Positions 1 through 6,101 of a stretch of DNA of 7,985 nt are shown here, in pieces (position 1 is the first letter of the stretch; each line of letters starts with the position of its first letter). The notes below the pieces were generated by a model that was not told the DNA's origin, did no database searches, and saw only the letters and a program-made list of their open reading frames with translations. Origin of the DNA: Clostridia bacterium (GTDB taxonomy: Bacteria; Bacillota; Clostridia; Oscillospirales; Acutalibacteraceae); the NCBI GenBank assembly GCA_017552845.1, contig JAFZOE010000015.1, forward strand, positions 1 to 7,985, read 5' to 3'. A program made the translations under genes and the position numbers.

Positions 1-801
1 CGCAAGGAAAAGGAGAAATACAGCCACGGAATGATTATTGCCGCTTATGATTTCGCTCATTTCCTGAACTGAGCAGGTTTTATCGGTCATAAACGCCTTT
101 TCGGCATTTGAAATGCCGCCTAAGGTTGTGCCGTTCTGAAGGCCGACGGCAGAGATTTCTGTTAGCGAAGAGGCAGGCAGATACTTATATCTGATTCTGA
201 TATCGCCGAGCTGATAATCTGAGGTTGAGCCTGAATAATACCAGCCTGTGGCGTAAGTATAGCCATCGATTTTCACCGAATTATCAATATCGGCAAGATC
301 ATGGGAATAATTGAAATACTTATAGTTTGATTCATTAAATGTGCAGAGATAATCCTCGCCGAGTCTGAGGTTTCCGCCGTCAATATATACATCGGCGCAG
401 ATGACAGCGGCGCTTAAATCGGCGGGGAAATCGGGGTTCGTATAGGTTTCTCCTCCCCTGCCCGCTATATCCTTTCTCTGCTCGGAGATGAAATCTTTAT
501 AAACAGTATCATCATCGATATAATACTGATACATCTCGACATCCCTGACGAGAATGTAACCGTCAACCGAGACGCCTGTAACAGGATCTTTCGGACTCTC
601 TTTTATCACGGGTTTACCCGAGGCAAAAACGATCTTTTCGTCGTTTGCGGCAGTGGTAGTGCCGTTTTCAATGACAACTGCGTTTTTGACAATCGCATCG
701 CCGCTCTCCTGAGGGAGCTTGTAGCCGCCCCAAAGCAGGCATATTATCGCGAGGATGCCGAAAAACCAGGTCCCTCCGGGTAACTTATTTTTCTTTTTCA
801 T
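1..801 (-). CDS. TMEM43-family membrane protein, N-terminal part (runs off left edge)
   Basis: The frame opens at ATG 801 and stays open for 267 codons to base 1, so the C-terminus is missing. The start has a near-perfect ribosome binding site (AAGGCGGTGA) just upstream. After a KKKNK basic start, residues about 11-27 form a hydrophobic segment (TWFFGILAIICLLWGGY), fitting an uncleaved signal anchor. Residues 54-66 (DEKIVFASGKPVI) and 77-94 (VSVDGYILVRDVEMYQYY) match the pattern I know from the TMEM43 family (PF07787), in which a 'vSGk' stretch is followed by 'DG..L.R.VEMYQ'. The visible end, HSVAVFLLFLA, looks like the start of the C-terminal membrane block of this family. Most of the remainder should be exposed outside the membrane. 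The bacterial function is unknown; the animal homologue is an inner nuclear membrane protein. It lies 38 bases behind the lipase gene and is probably cotranscribed with it. The family call is from motif memory, not from a search. Confidence 0.8.
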   Translation of the reverse strand, partial: MKKKNKLPGGTWFFGILAIICLLWGGYKLPQESGDAIVKNAVVIENGTTTAANDEKIVFASGKPVIKESPKDPVTGVSVDGYILVRDVEMYQYYIDDDTVYKDFISEQRKDIAGRGGETYTNPDFPADLSAAVICADVYIDGGNLRLGEDYLCTFNESNYKYFNYSHDLADIDNSVKIDGYTYATGWYYSGSTSDYQLGDIRIRYKYLPASSLTEISAVGLQNGTTLGGISNAEKAFMTDKTCSVQEMSEIISGNNHSVAVFLLFLA

Positions 802-803
802 AA

Positions 804-816
804 TTCACCGCCTTTA
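804..816 (-). promoter_or_regulatory. Ribosome binding site of the TMEM43-family gene
   Basis: On the minus strand, AAGGCGGTGA precedes ATG 801 by a few bases. It differs at one position from AAGGAGGTGA, the full complement of the 16S rRNA tail. This fixes the start codon of a gene whose other end is outside the window. Confidence 0.7.
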
Positions 817-839
817 TGAGTTTTTGCTTCGGTGTAATA

Positions 840-2231
840 CTATTCGGCCTTTTCAGGCGCCTTTTTCTTCTTTGCGGGCGCGGCTTTGGCGGATTTAACT
901 GCCTTGACTGCTTTTTCGGCTTTTTCAGCGGCCTTCTCTGCCTTTTCGACAGTCTTGGGCTGAGCCTTCTTTGCCGGGGCTTTCTTTGCAGCGGTTTTCT
1001 TTACAGGCGCTTTCTTTGCGGGCTTTGGTTCTTCTTCGGCAGCGGGAAGCTCTTTTGCGGGAGATTCAAATCTCTTTTCGATACCGCGGAGCATTTCAAA
1101 CATACTGTCATAGAGCTCGAAAGTTTCTTCAACGGGTGCAAAGAGACCTATAGGTGTGCCGTGATCGCCCTGACGGGTTTTCATTACATTCCAGACGCCA
1201 GGTCTGATATCTTTTTCATCATAGTATTTATACGGCTCATCCTTCGGGAACATAGCTGAGGGAAGATCAACGAGACCGTCATTCGCGTAATCATTGAATG
1301 TATAATCTCCGGGCGGTCTGAAGAAATGATTGTAAATCAAAATAAATGACGAGGTGAAAGCAAGAAACTTGAAATCCGTATCCCAGGGAATATGATGTCT
1401 GCCGTTGAAATTGATTGAAACGGCGTTGTAGGAATAAGAGAAATAATAGGTGTTCGGACTGATTTCAATATAATCATTCATCTGCTTTGCGCCGTGAGGC
1501 ATGAAATCATATTCCGCATTATCTTTATTTTTGGCATACATTTTTCTCGCCCTGCGAAGCGGGAAAGCGTCTCTCTGACCGGGAGTGTCGCTCATACCAT
1601 ACTGTTCAAGGTGGAAATCAAAAATCGTGCCCTCTGCGGGAGATCTGCCCATAAGACCCATATAGTTATAGACAACAACCTTCATAAGCGGCAGAATCTT
1701 GAATCTGTCAACAGCCTTGAAAAGAGTTGTGCCGTTATGCGGAGCGCATATGGTGACGATTGAGCCGATCAGATCCTCGTGGCCGCCCTTGAAGAGCTCC
1801 GAGCAGTCATCGGGATTCGCGGCGACCTCATCGGGATCGCCGTAGGTCAGAAGATGAGCAAGCATTCTCACGGTATTTCCGCCGAAGGAATGGCCGACAA
1901 GATGAACCTTATGATCCTTATCCCATTTCTCGACAAGCGGCTCGTTATAGTATCTGCCGAAGCGCCTGTGCTGGGCGTTTTCGGAATGAACCTTGCCGTA
2001 GTCAACAGGGCCGCCGACTATACGGGCATAGAGCTCGCAGGCTCTGTCCCAGGCAGAGGAAACAGGGCCGACCGAGGCTGCAAAAATCTTATATCCCTGC
2101 TCGGTATAGTGCTGCTTGATATTGCAGGTGTTCGCGCCCCAGTAAGGCAGACGGTCATTGAGGCCCTCATCATCGCCCCAGCCGAAAAGACCGTGAACAA
2201 GAATAATCGGGTATTTGCAGATTTCTGACAT
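840..2231 (-). CDS. Family I.5 triacylglycerol-lipase-like alpha/beta hydrolase with Lys/Ala-rich C-terminal tail
   Basis: Predicted carboxylester hydrolase of 463 aa, related to the Geobacillus/Staphylococcus lipases (family I.5). The oxyanion segment HGLFGWG is at 13-19 and the nucleophile elbow GHSFGG at 113-118 (Ser115). The acid lies in NDGLVD (Asp318) and the catalytic His in GDHG (His357); this order and spacing fit the family (S113, D317, H358 in Geobacillus L1, from memory). Apparent zinc ligands are kept: WDRACE (Asp62), His82, His88, and possibly Asp242. The Glu that follows the catalytic His and binds calcium in Geobacillus enzymes is Thr359 here. There is no signal peptide: the first strand starts at residue 7, so the protein looks cytoplasmic or non-classically exported. 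Residues about 390-463 are a Lys/Ala/Glu/Pro-rich tail. The start is ATG 2231 because AAAGGTG sits just upstream; GTG 2240 is part of that site. The stop is TAG. The gene follows the DUF2156 gene by 33 bases. The natural substrate is unknown. Confidence 0.85.
   Translation of the reverse strand: MSEICKYPIILVHGLFGWGDDEGLNDRLPYWGANTCNIKQHYTEQGYKIFAASVGPVSSAWDRACELYARIVGGPVDYGKVHSENAQHRRFGRYYNEPLVEKWDKDHKVHLVGHSFGGNTVRMLAHLLTYGDPDEVAANPDDCSELFKGGHEDLIGSIVTICAPHNGTTLFKAVDRFKILPLMKVVVYNYMGLMGRSPAEGTIFDFHLEQYGMSDTPGQRDAFPLRRARKMYAKNKDNAEYDFMPHGAKQMNDYIEISPNTYYFSYSYNAVSINFNGRHHIPWDTDFKFLAFTSSFILIYNHFFRPPGDYTFNDYANDGLVDLPSAMFPKDEPYKYYDEKDIRPGVWNVMKTRQGDHGTPIGLFAPVEETFELYDSMFEMLRGIEKRFESPAKELPAAEEEPKPAKKAPVKKTAAKKAPAKKAQPKTVEKAEKAAEKAEKAVKAVKSAKAAPAKKKKAPEKAE
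843..1064 (-). other. Histone-H1-like Lys/Ala-rich tail of the lipase (low complexity)
   Basis: This DNA encodes lipase residues 390-463. Residues 402-463 contain 22 Lys and 19 Ala. The first half repeats in five-residue steps of the KKAPV / KKTAA / KKAPA type. The second half is spaced by three or four residues (EKAEKAAEKAEKAVKAVK), which favours a charged helix. It ends in KKKKAPEKAE. The DNA is repetitive as well, so replication slippage could vary its length. A role in binding nucleic acid, anionic lipid or cell-wall polymer is possible, but the sequence does not decide. Confidence 0.85.
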
Positions 2232-2237
2232 TTCAAT

Positions 2238-2247
2238 CACCTTTCTT
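2238..2247 (-). promoter_or_regulatory. Ribosome binding site that sets the lipase start
   Basis: The minus strand reads AAAGGTGATTGAAATG. The AAAGGTGAT core matches the 16S rRNA anti-Shine-Dalgarno and is spaced correctly for ATG 2231. The GTG at 2240 lies inside this motif and would have no ribosome binding site of its own, so the three extra residues it would add are unlikely to be made. Confidence 0.75.
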
Positions 2248-2264
2248 TATGTTAACTTGCTTTT

Positions 2265-3146
2265 TCATAAAACGGATAATGTGTATTTCTCAAGAAGGAA
2301 CAGCGGAGCATAAGACATTTTTGACTGCCTTAAACCGGGATCTCCGCAATCCTCTTCACGATTGACAAATCTGATTCCCTTATCGGCCATTTGTTTAAGG
2401 AAGAGATTGGAAAGCAACTGGTAAACGCCTCTGTAAGAGGTATCTGCTTTTTCAATATGGACAAAGAGCGTTTCGCCCGATATTTCGCCTATTGTGTATC
2501 CGACGACTTTGCCGTCAACACGAAGCAGTGCTCCCTGCTGATTATATGTTTCATAATTATCCAGCACCTCGAGGCACATGGCGAGCTCACGCTCGGCGCT
2601 GCCGGATTCCTTCTCGGCGTGAAATTTGAAATTACGGTTGAATTCCTTGATTTCGGGAATGCTTTCCGGAGTAATCGACTCAAACACATAGCTGGGATTG
2701 TCGTGTTCAAATTTGTGAATCTGATTTCTCTGATGCGCGTGTTTTTTACCGACAAGCGAGGTCAGGGATTCATAATCGTAGATATAATCAAACCAGTCTC
2801 TTTCGGCTTCACTTTCAGCGCCGGGATAACTTTTCAGCAGGAGCTCATTCTCCTCTGCTGATAATGAGGCGAAAACGGGTTTGATTCCTTCCGCGTCGCA
2901 GTAAGCATCGATTTCATCGAGCATCATTTCGGGATTATCGCCGACGGGATAGTAGAAATAAGTATGCTCTTCGCCGGGGGAAACAATAACCAGATTATCG
3001 CCGGCAAGCGCATAATGATAATTGAAATAATCGCGCAACATTACGATAGCGCCGGCAGTCCTGTCACAGCTCTGCGACGGGAAACGGTCAAAATATCCTT
3101 TGATAAGCGAATAATCGGAAAGTTCAATCTTCTTTAATTCAATCAT
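2265..3146 (-). CDS. DUF2156 / phosphatidylglycerol lysyltransferase C-terminal-like protein
   Basis: A soluble 293-aa protein with no signal peptide or membrane segment. It resembles the DUF2156 family (PF09924, COG4866), whose fold is a pair of GNAT-like acyltransferase domains; the same domain forms the cytoplasmic catalytic part of MprF, which transfers lysine from Lys-tRNA to phosphatidylglycerol. Landmarks are DWFDYIYD (117-124), GKKHAHQRNQIHKF (133-146), a second-domain core with VDGKVVGYTIGE, and NREEDCGDPGLRQSK near the end. It lacks MprF's membrane flippase half and is shorter than a complete lysyltransferase, so its substrate is unknown; another aminoacyl- or acyl-transfer role is equally possible. 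Its ATG overlaps the metH TGA as ATGA, and it has its own site AGAGGA six bases upstream, so translation is probably coupled to metH. It ends in TGA. The family call is firm; the function is open. Confidence 0.8.
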   Translation of the reverse strand: MIELKKIELSDYSLIKGYFDRFPSQSCDRTAGAIVMLRDYFNYHYALAGDNLVIVSPGEEHTYFYYPVGDNPEMMLDEIDAYCDAEGIKPVFASLSAEENELLLKSYPGAESEAERDWFDYIYDYESLTSLVGKKHAHQRNQIHKFEHDNPSYVFESITPESIPEIKEFNRNFKFHAEKESGSAERELAMCLEVLDNYETYNQQGALLRVDGKVVGYTIGEISGETLFVHIEKADTSYRGVYQLLSNLFLKQMADKGIRFVNREEDCGDPGLRQSKMSYAPLFLLEKYTLSVL

Positions 3147-5095
3147 TCAATTTCCTCTAAGTATCTTACGGTTTCCATAGCATCCGAGCAATAGGCGTCC
3201 GCATGGATTTTCTCTGCATATTCGGCTGTCAGCACTGCACCGCCGACAACCACAATGCAGTCGGGTAATTCTTTCTTTACAAGGGCGACCGTCTCTTCCA
3301 TTGACGGGAGAGTGGTAGTCATAAGAGCGCTCAGGCCGACAACCCTTGCGGAATTCTCCTTCGCGGCTTTCAGCACATCTTCTGCGGGAACATCCTTGCC
3401 GAGATCTATAACTTTATAGCCGTAATTTTCAAGCAGAAGTTTTACTATATTCTTGCCGATATCGTGGATATCTCCCTTTACGGTAGCGAGAATAACGGTG
3501 AATCTGCCGCCTCCCGCACCCGATGTATAATTCTCTTTAATCACTTCAAAGCTCGACTTTGCCGCTTCGGCACTGAGAAGGAGCTCGGGAAGAAACGCCT
3601 TTTTGCTCTCAAAATTCTTGCCGACGATATCGAGCGAGGGAATAATCTTTTCAGAAATGATATCAAGCGGAGCTATCTCTTTAAGAAGCTCTTTTGTAAT
3701 GAGAGCAGCAGCTTCTTTTCTGCCTTCGATGACAGCCTTCTCAAGAGTATCGCCCTCCTGAGTTTTGGCGGTCTGAGCTGTCTGCTCCCCTTCTCTTGAT
3801 TTGACATAAGAAATATAGTCGAGGCAGGATTTATCAATTCCTCTGAGCGCAAGATACGAGCGGTATGCACCCATCATTTCCGGAGAAAGCGGATTTATGA
3901 TTGCGGATGAGAGACCGCACTGCATGGCGAGTATGAAAAACGCGGAATTTATAACACCTCTGCCGGGCAGACCGAATGAGACGTTTGAAACGCCGAGCAC
4001 GGTATTACAGCCTGTCTTTTCGGTTATCAGACGCACGGATTCAAGAGTAACCTGCGCGGCGGTTGAATCGGTGCCGACAGTCAGAGTGAGCGGATCAAAG
4101 ATAATGTCTTTTTTGCCGATTCCGTATTCTTTAGCTGTTTCAAGTATTCGCAGAGCGATTTCGAGCCTGCCTTCGGGCGTTTCGGGAATACCGCTCTCGT
4201 CGAGAGTCAGAGCAACAATCACGCCGCCGTATTTTTTCGCGAGAGGAAATACGTTTTCCATAACCTCTTGCTTGCCGTTTACCGAATTTATCACGGGTTT
4301 GCCGTTATAAATTCTGAGCGCGCTCTCCATAGCGGAGAAATCTGATGTATCTATCTGCAGAGGCAGATCACAGACCGCCTGCAGTTTATAAACCGTATCG
4401 GTCAGCATTTCTCGCTCATCGATGCCGGGCATACCGCAGTTGACATCGAGGATATCGGCTCCGGCCTCCTGCTGGCTTCTGCCCTCTTTGAGAAGGTAAT
4501 CGGAATTCTTATCGAGAAGCGCCTGCTTTATCAGCTTTTTGCCGGTGGGATTGAGTCTCTCGCCGATAATCAGCGGTCTTTCTCCGAATACAACGGAATG
4601 AGAATATGACGATACGACAGTCAGATTCTTTTCCGTTTCGTCAATTCTTGTTTTATTCTCAATGCCGTTTCTGAGTTTTTCTATATATTCCGGTGAGGTG
4701 CCGCAGCAACCGCCGATTATGTTCACGCCCGAATCGACTGCTTCAAGCACATATTGAGCAAATGTATCGGGGGAAATATCATAAACTGTTTTACCGTCTC
4801 TGACGCATGGAATACCCGCGTTCGGTTTGAATATTACTGGAACGCTAGCCACTGCCGAAATTCTTCTGATTACGCCCATCAGCTTATCGGGACCGTAAGA
4901 GCAGTTGAGACCTATGGCATCCGCACCGAGGCCCTCGAGCATAGCGACCATAGCCTCGGGAGAAGCTCCTGTCAGAAGACGCTCATCGTCATTATAAGCA
5001 TTTGTTACAAAGACGGGCAGAGAGCAGTTTTCTTTGACAGCGAGGAGGGCGGCTTTTGTCTCGTAGCCGTCGTTCATAGTTTCGATTGAAATCAA
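3143..5095 (-). CDS. metH: metH downstream fragment: rest of homocysteine domain, folate, cap and cobalamin domains
   Basis: This part is in the same frame as the upstream fragment. The earliest start codon after the TGA is TTG 5095, with the first ATG at 5077; neither has a convincing ribosome binding site. In the intact protein this TTG is simply Leu in GADLISIETM. The fragment keeps all three zinc cysteines and the complete folate, cap and cobalamin domains (650 residues from the TTG) but misses the first strands and helices of the homocysteine barrel. Independent translation is doubtful. The 34 codons between TGA and TTG also encode good MetH sequence (GKLLKPYGDLEFEKA), which argues that the whole gene was one unit until recently. 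Confidence 0.45.
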   Translation of the reverse strand: MISIETMNDGYETKAALLAVKENCSLPVFVTNAYNDDERLLTGASPEAMVAMLEGLGADAIGLNCSYGPDKLMGVIRRISAVASVPVIFKPNAGIPCVRDGKTVYDISPDTFAQYVLEAVDSGVNIIGGCCGTSPEYIEKLRNGIENKTRIDETEKNLTVVSSYSHSVVFGERPLIIGERLNPTGKKLIKQALLDKNSDYLLKEGRSQQEAGADILDVNCGMPGIDEREMLTDTVYKLQAVCDLPLQIDTSDFSAMESALRIYNGKPVINSVNGKQEVMENVFPLAKKYGGVIVALTLDESGIPETPEGRLEIALRILETAKEYGIGKKDIIFDPLTLTVGTDSTAAQVTLESVRLITEKTGCNTVLGVSNVSFGLPGRGVINSAFFILAMQCGLSSAIINPLSPEMMGAYRSYLALRGIDKSCLDYISYVKSREGEQTAQTAKTQEGDTLEKAVIEGRKEAAALITKELLKEIAPLDIISEKIIPSLDIVGKNFESKKAFLPELLLSAEAAKSSFEVIKENYTSGAGGGRFTVILATVKGDIHDIGKNIVKLLLENYGYKVIDLGKDVPAEDVLKAAKENSARVVGLSALMTTTLPSMEETVALVKKELPDCIVVVGGAVLTAEYAEKIHADAYCSDAMETVRYLEEIE

Positions 5096-5197
5096 ATCCG
5101 CACCGTATTTCTCGGCAAGGCATGCCTGCTCGGCGAAGATTTCAACCGCCTTTTCGAATTCAAGATCGCCGTAGGGCTTGAGAAGCTTACCGCTCGG

Positions 5198-5200
5198 TCA
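5198..5200 (-). other. metH: In-frame TGA codon inside metH
   Basis: The codon follows ATG (Met106) and precedes CCG AGC GGT (Pro-Ser-Gly). In methionine synthases this site is the Gly of a 'GP(T/S)G' turn. A GGA to TGA transversion restores or creates the stop. The flanking sequence has no gap or frame change. Confidence 0.95.
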
Positions 5201-5518
5201 CATATCATAGGAGACGAATTTCTGCTGAGCGCCGGTTGATAATTCCGCGGCTTTTCTGACATTTGAAATCGCGGCAGATACAATCTCTTCAAGTTCTTCG
5301 TGAGTGAAATTCAGAGAATTCGCGCCGAAGGTATTCGTATTGACTATGTTGCTGCCTGCATCAAAATACTGCTTGTGAATACCCGTAATCATATCGGCGT
5401 GCGAGAGATTTGCCGTCTCAGGTCTCACGCCGGCCGAAAAGCCGAGCTTCTGCATAAGCGAGCCCGTTGCGCCGTCAAGCAGAACAATATTCTGTTTTAT
5501 GAATTCAGTTACTTTCAT
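5198..5518 (-). CDS. metH: metH upstream fragment: first 106 residues of the homocysteine-binding domain
   Basis: This is the product if the TGA at 5200-5198 ends translation. It has a good ribosome binding site (AGGAG, six-base spacer) and begins MKVTEFIKQN. It contains the opening barrel motif LLDGATGSLMQ and NIVNTNTFGAN. None of the zinc cysteines and none of the folate or cobalamin domains are included, so it could not act as methionine synthase alone and would probably be an unstable partial barrel. Confidence 0.6.
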   Translation of the reverse strand: MKVTEFIKQNIVLLDGATGSLMQKLGFSAGVRPETANLSHADMITGIHKQYFDAGSNIVNTNTFGANSLNFTHEELEEIVSAAISNVRKAAELSTGAQQKFVSYDM

Positions 5519-6101
5519 TATTTGCTCCTATGATGGCGGTTACGGATTTTGACGAAGTCATCTGCATTCCTTCGGTAAGATATACTCCGAGATTCTTATT
5601 GAGATTAAGCGCGTTGAAGATATCGCGCTGGAATTCTATCGGCAGATCACCGTAGCCCGGGCTGAATCGGGAGACGGTTGACTTATACTCGGCATTGATT
5701 CTTTCATTGAACAGATCGCAAACGTTTTCTATCATATCCGATCCGGCTGCATCGAGGCATAGGGCTTTGAGCGCCGATACGCCCGAATATTTCATGATAA
5801 GTCTGTCGATACCAAGGCCGACCGTAGCGCCGAATATAACGGCTCTGTCACATCCTGCAAGATGCTTTGCAAGAGATGCGCTTTCAACCGAAGCGAAGCC
5901 AAAATCCACAGTGCTTTCAGAGATTGCAACCGGAAACTCAGCGGAGCAGACGCGGCAGTCAAACACTTCGCGGGCAAGATCTGCGCACTCGTTAATGAGA
6001 GTGTCAATCTGCTCCGAATTACCGTTATCACGAAGATAGCACTTAATCATGCGTTTATCCGGTTCGGGAGTATCAAATTTTTGAATTGAAAACTTTTCCA
6101 T
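5505..6101 (-). CDS. Stand-alone methionine synthase activation-domain protein (Met_synt_B12)
   Basis: A 198-aa protein corresponding to the C-terminal AdoMet-binding domain of long MetH enzymes (PF02965), encoded separately as in Thermotoga and many Clostridia. It should bind S-adenosylmethionine and, with a reductant, remethylate cob(II)alamin on MetH after accidental oxidation. Diagnostic segments are FGATVGLGID (90-99), LDAAGSDMIE (116-125), the AdoMet-binding RFSPGYG (145-151), and the terminal TSSKSVTAIIG (182-192), which also occurs at the end of long MetH proteins. There is no signal peptide. Its ATG shares one base with the metF stop (TAATG) and has only a weak ribosome binding site, so it probably depends on reinitiation after metF. 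Its TGA stop overlaps the metH start region by 14 bases, tying its translation to its partner enzyme. The family call is strong. Confidence 0.9.
   Translation of the reverse strand: MEKFSIQKFDTPEPDKRMIKCYLRDNGNSEQIDTLINECADLAREVFDCRVCSAEFPVAISESTVDFGFASVESASLAKHLAGCDRAVIFGATVGLGIDRLIMKYSGVSALKALCLDAAGSDMIENVCDLFNERINAEYKSTVSRFSPGYGDLPIEFQRDIFNALNLNKNLGVYLTEGMQMTSSKSVTAIIGANNESN

Larger units (their letters stand above)
3143..5518 (-). pseudogene. metH: Cobalamin-dependent methionine synthase, interrupted by an in-frame TGA (activity uncertain)
   Basis: MetH transfers the methyl group of 5-methyl-tetrahydrofolate through cobalamin to homocysteine, making methionine in the cytoplasm. Read through, the frame is 791 codons, the size of short MetH forms that lack the C-terminal activation domain. 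The homocysteine domain (about 1-290) starts with LLDGATGSLMQ and carries the zinc cysteines Cys206 (GLNCSYGPD) and Cys271/Cys272 (GGCCGTSPE). The folate domain (about 310-570) opens with IGERLNPTGKK. The helical cap (about 585-665) leads into the B12 Rossmann domain with GDIHDIGKN (axial ligand near His685), GLSAL and VVGGA. The start ATG 5518 has AGGAG six bases upstream and overlaps the activation-domain gene by 14 bases. The only lesion is TGA at codon 107, between SYDM and PSGKLLKPYG, where homologues have glycine; one base change from GGA explains it. Mutation, sequencing error or suppression are all possible. Identity is certain; pseudogene status is not. Confidence 0.75.

Noticed and set aside
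816..1259. Plus-strand frame of 147 codons rich in Phe, Gly, Leu and Cys
   Set aside because: It is the antisense of the Lys/Ala-rich lipase tail; its odd composition mirrors AAA/AAG and GCN codons on the other strand, and no ribosome binding site or family motif supports it.
2229..2240. GTG 2240 as the lipase start
   Set aside because: The GTG is part of the AAAGGTGAT ribosome binding site of ATG 2231 and has no site of its own.
1779..2861. Plus-strand frames opposite the lipase and the DUF2156 gene (1779-2228 and 2391-2861)
   Set aside because: Both lie wholly inside well-supported minus-strand genes and show no recognisable protein motif.
5170..5192. AAGCTT-centred inverted repeat as a terminator or attenuator inside metH
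   Set aside because: The stem is only four bases, no T-run follows, and it lies in conserved coding sequence.
5160..5200. Selenocysteine insertion at the metH UGA
   Set aside because: Homologues carry Gly, not Cys or Sec, at this site. The only hairpin I find shortly downstream is a four-base stem (GCUU/AAGC) with a three-base loop, much weaker than a bacterial SECIS element.
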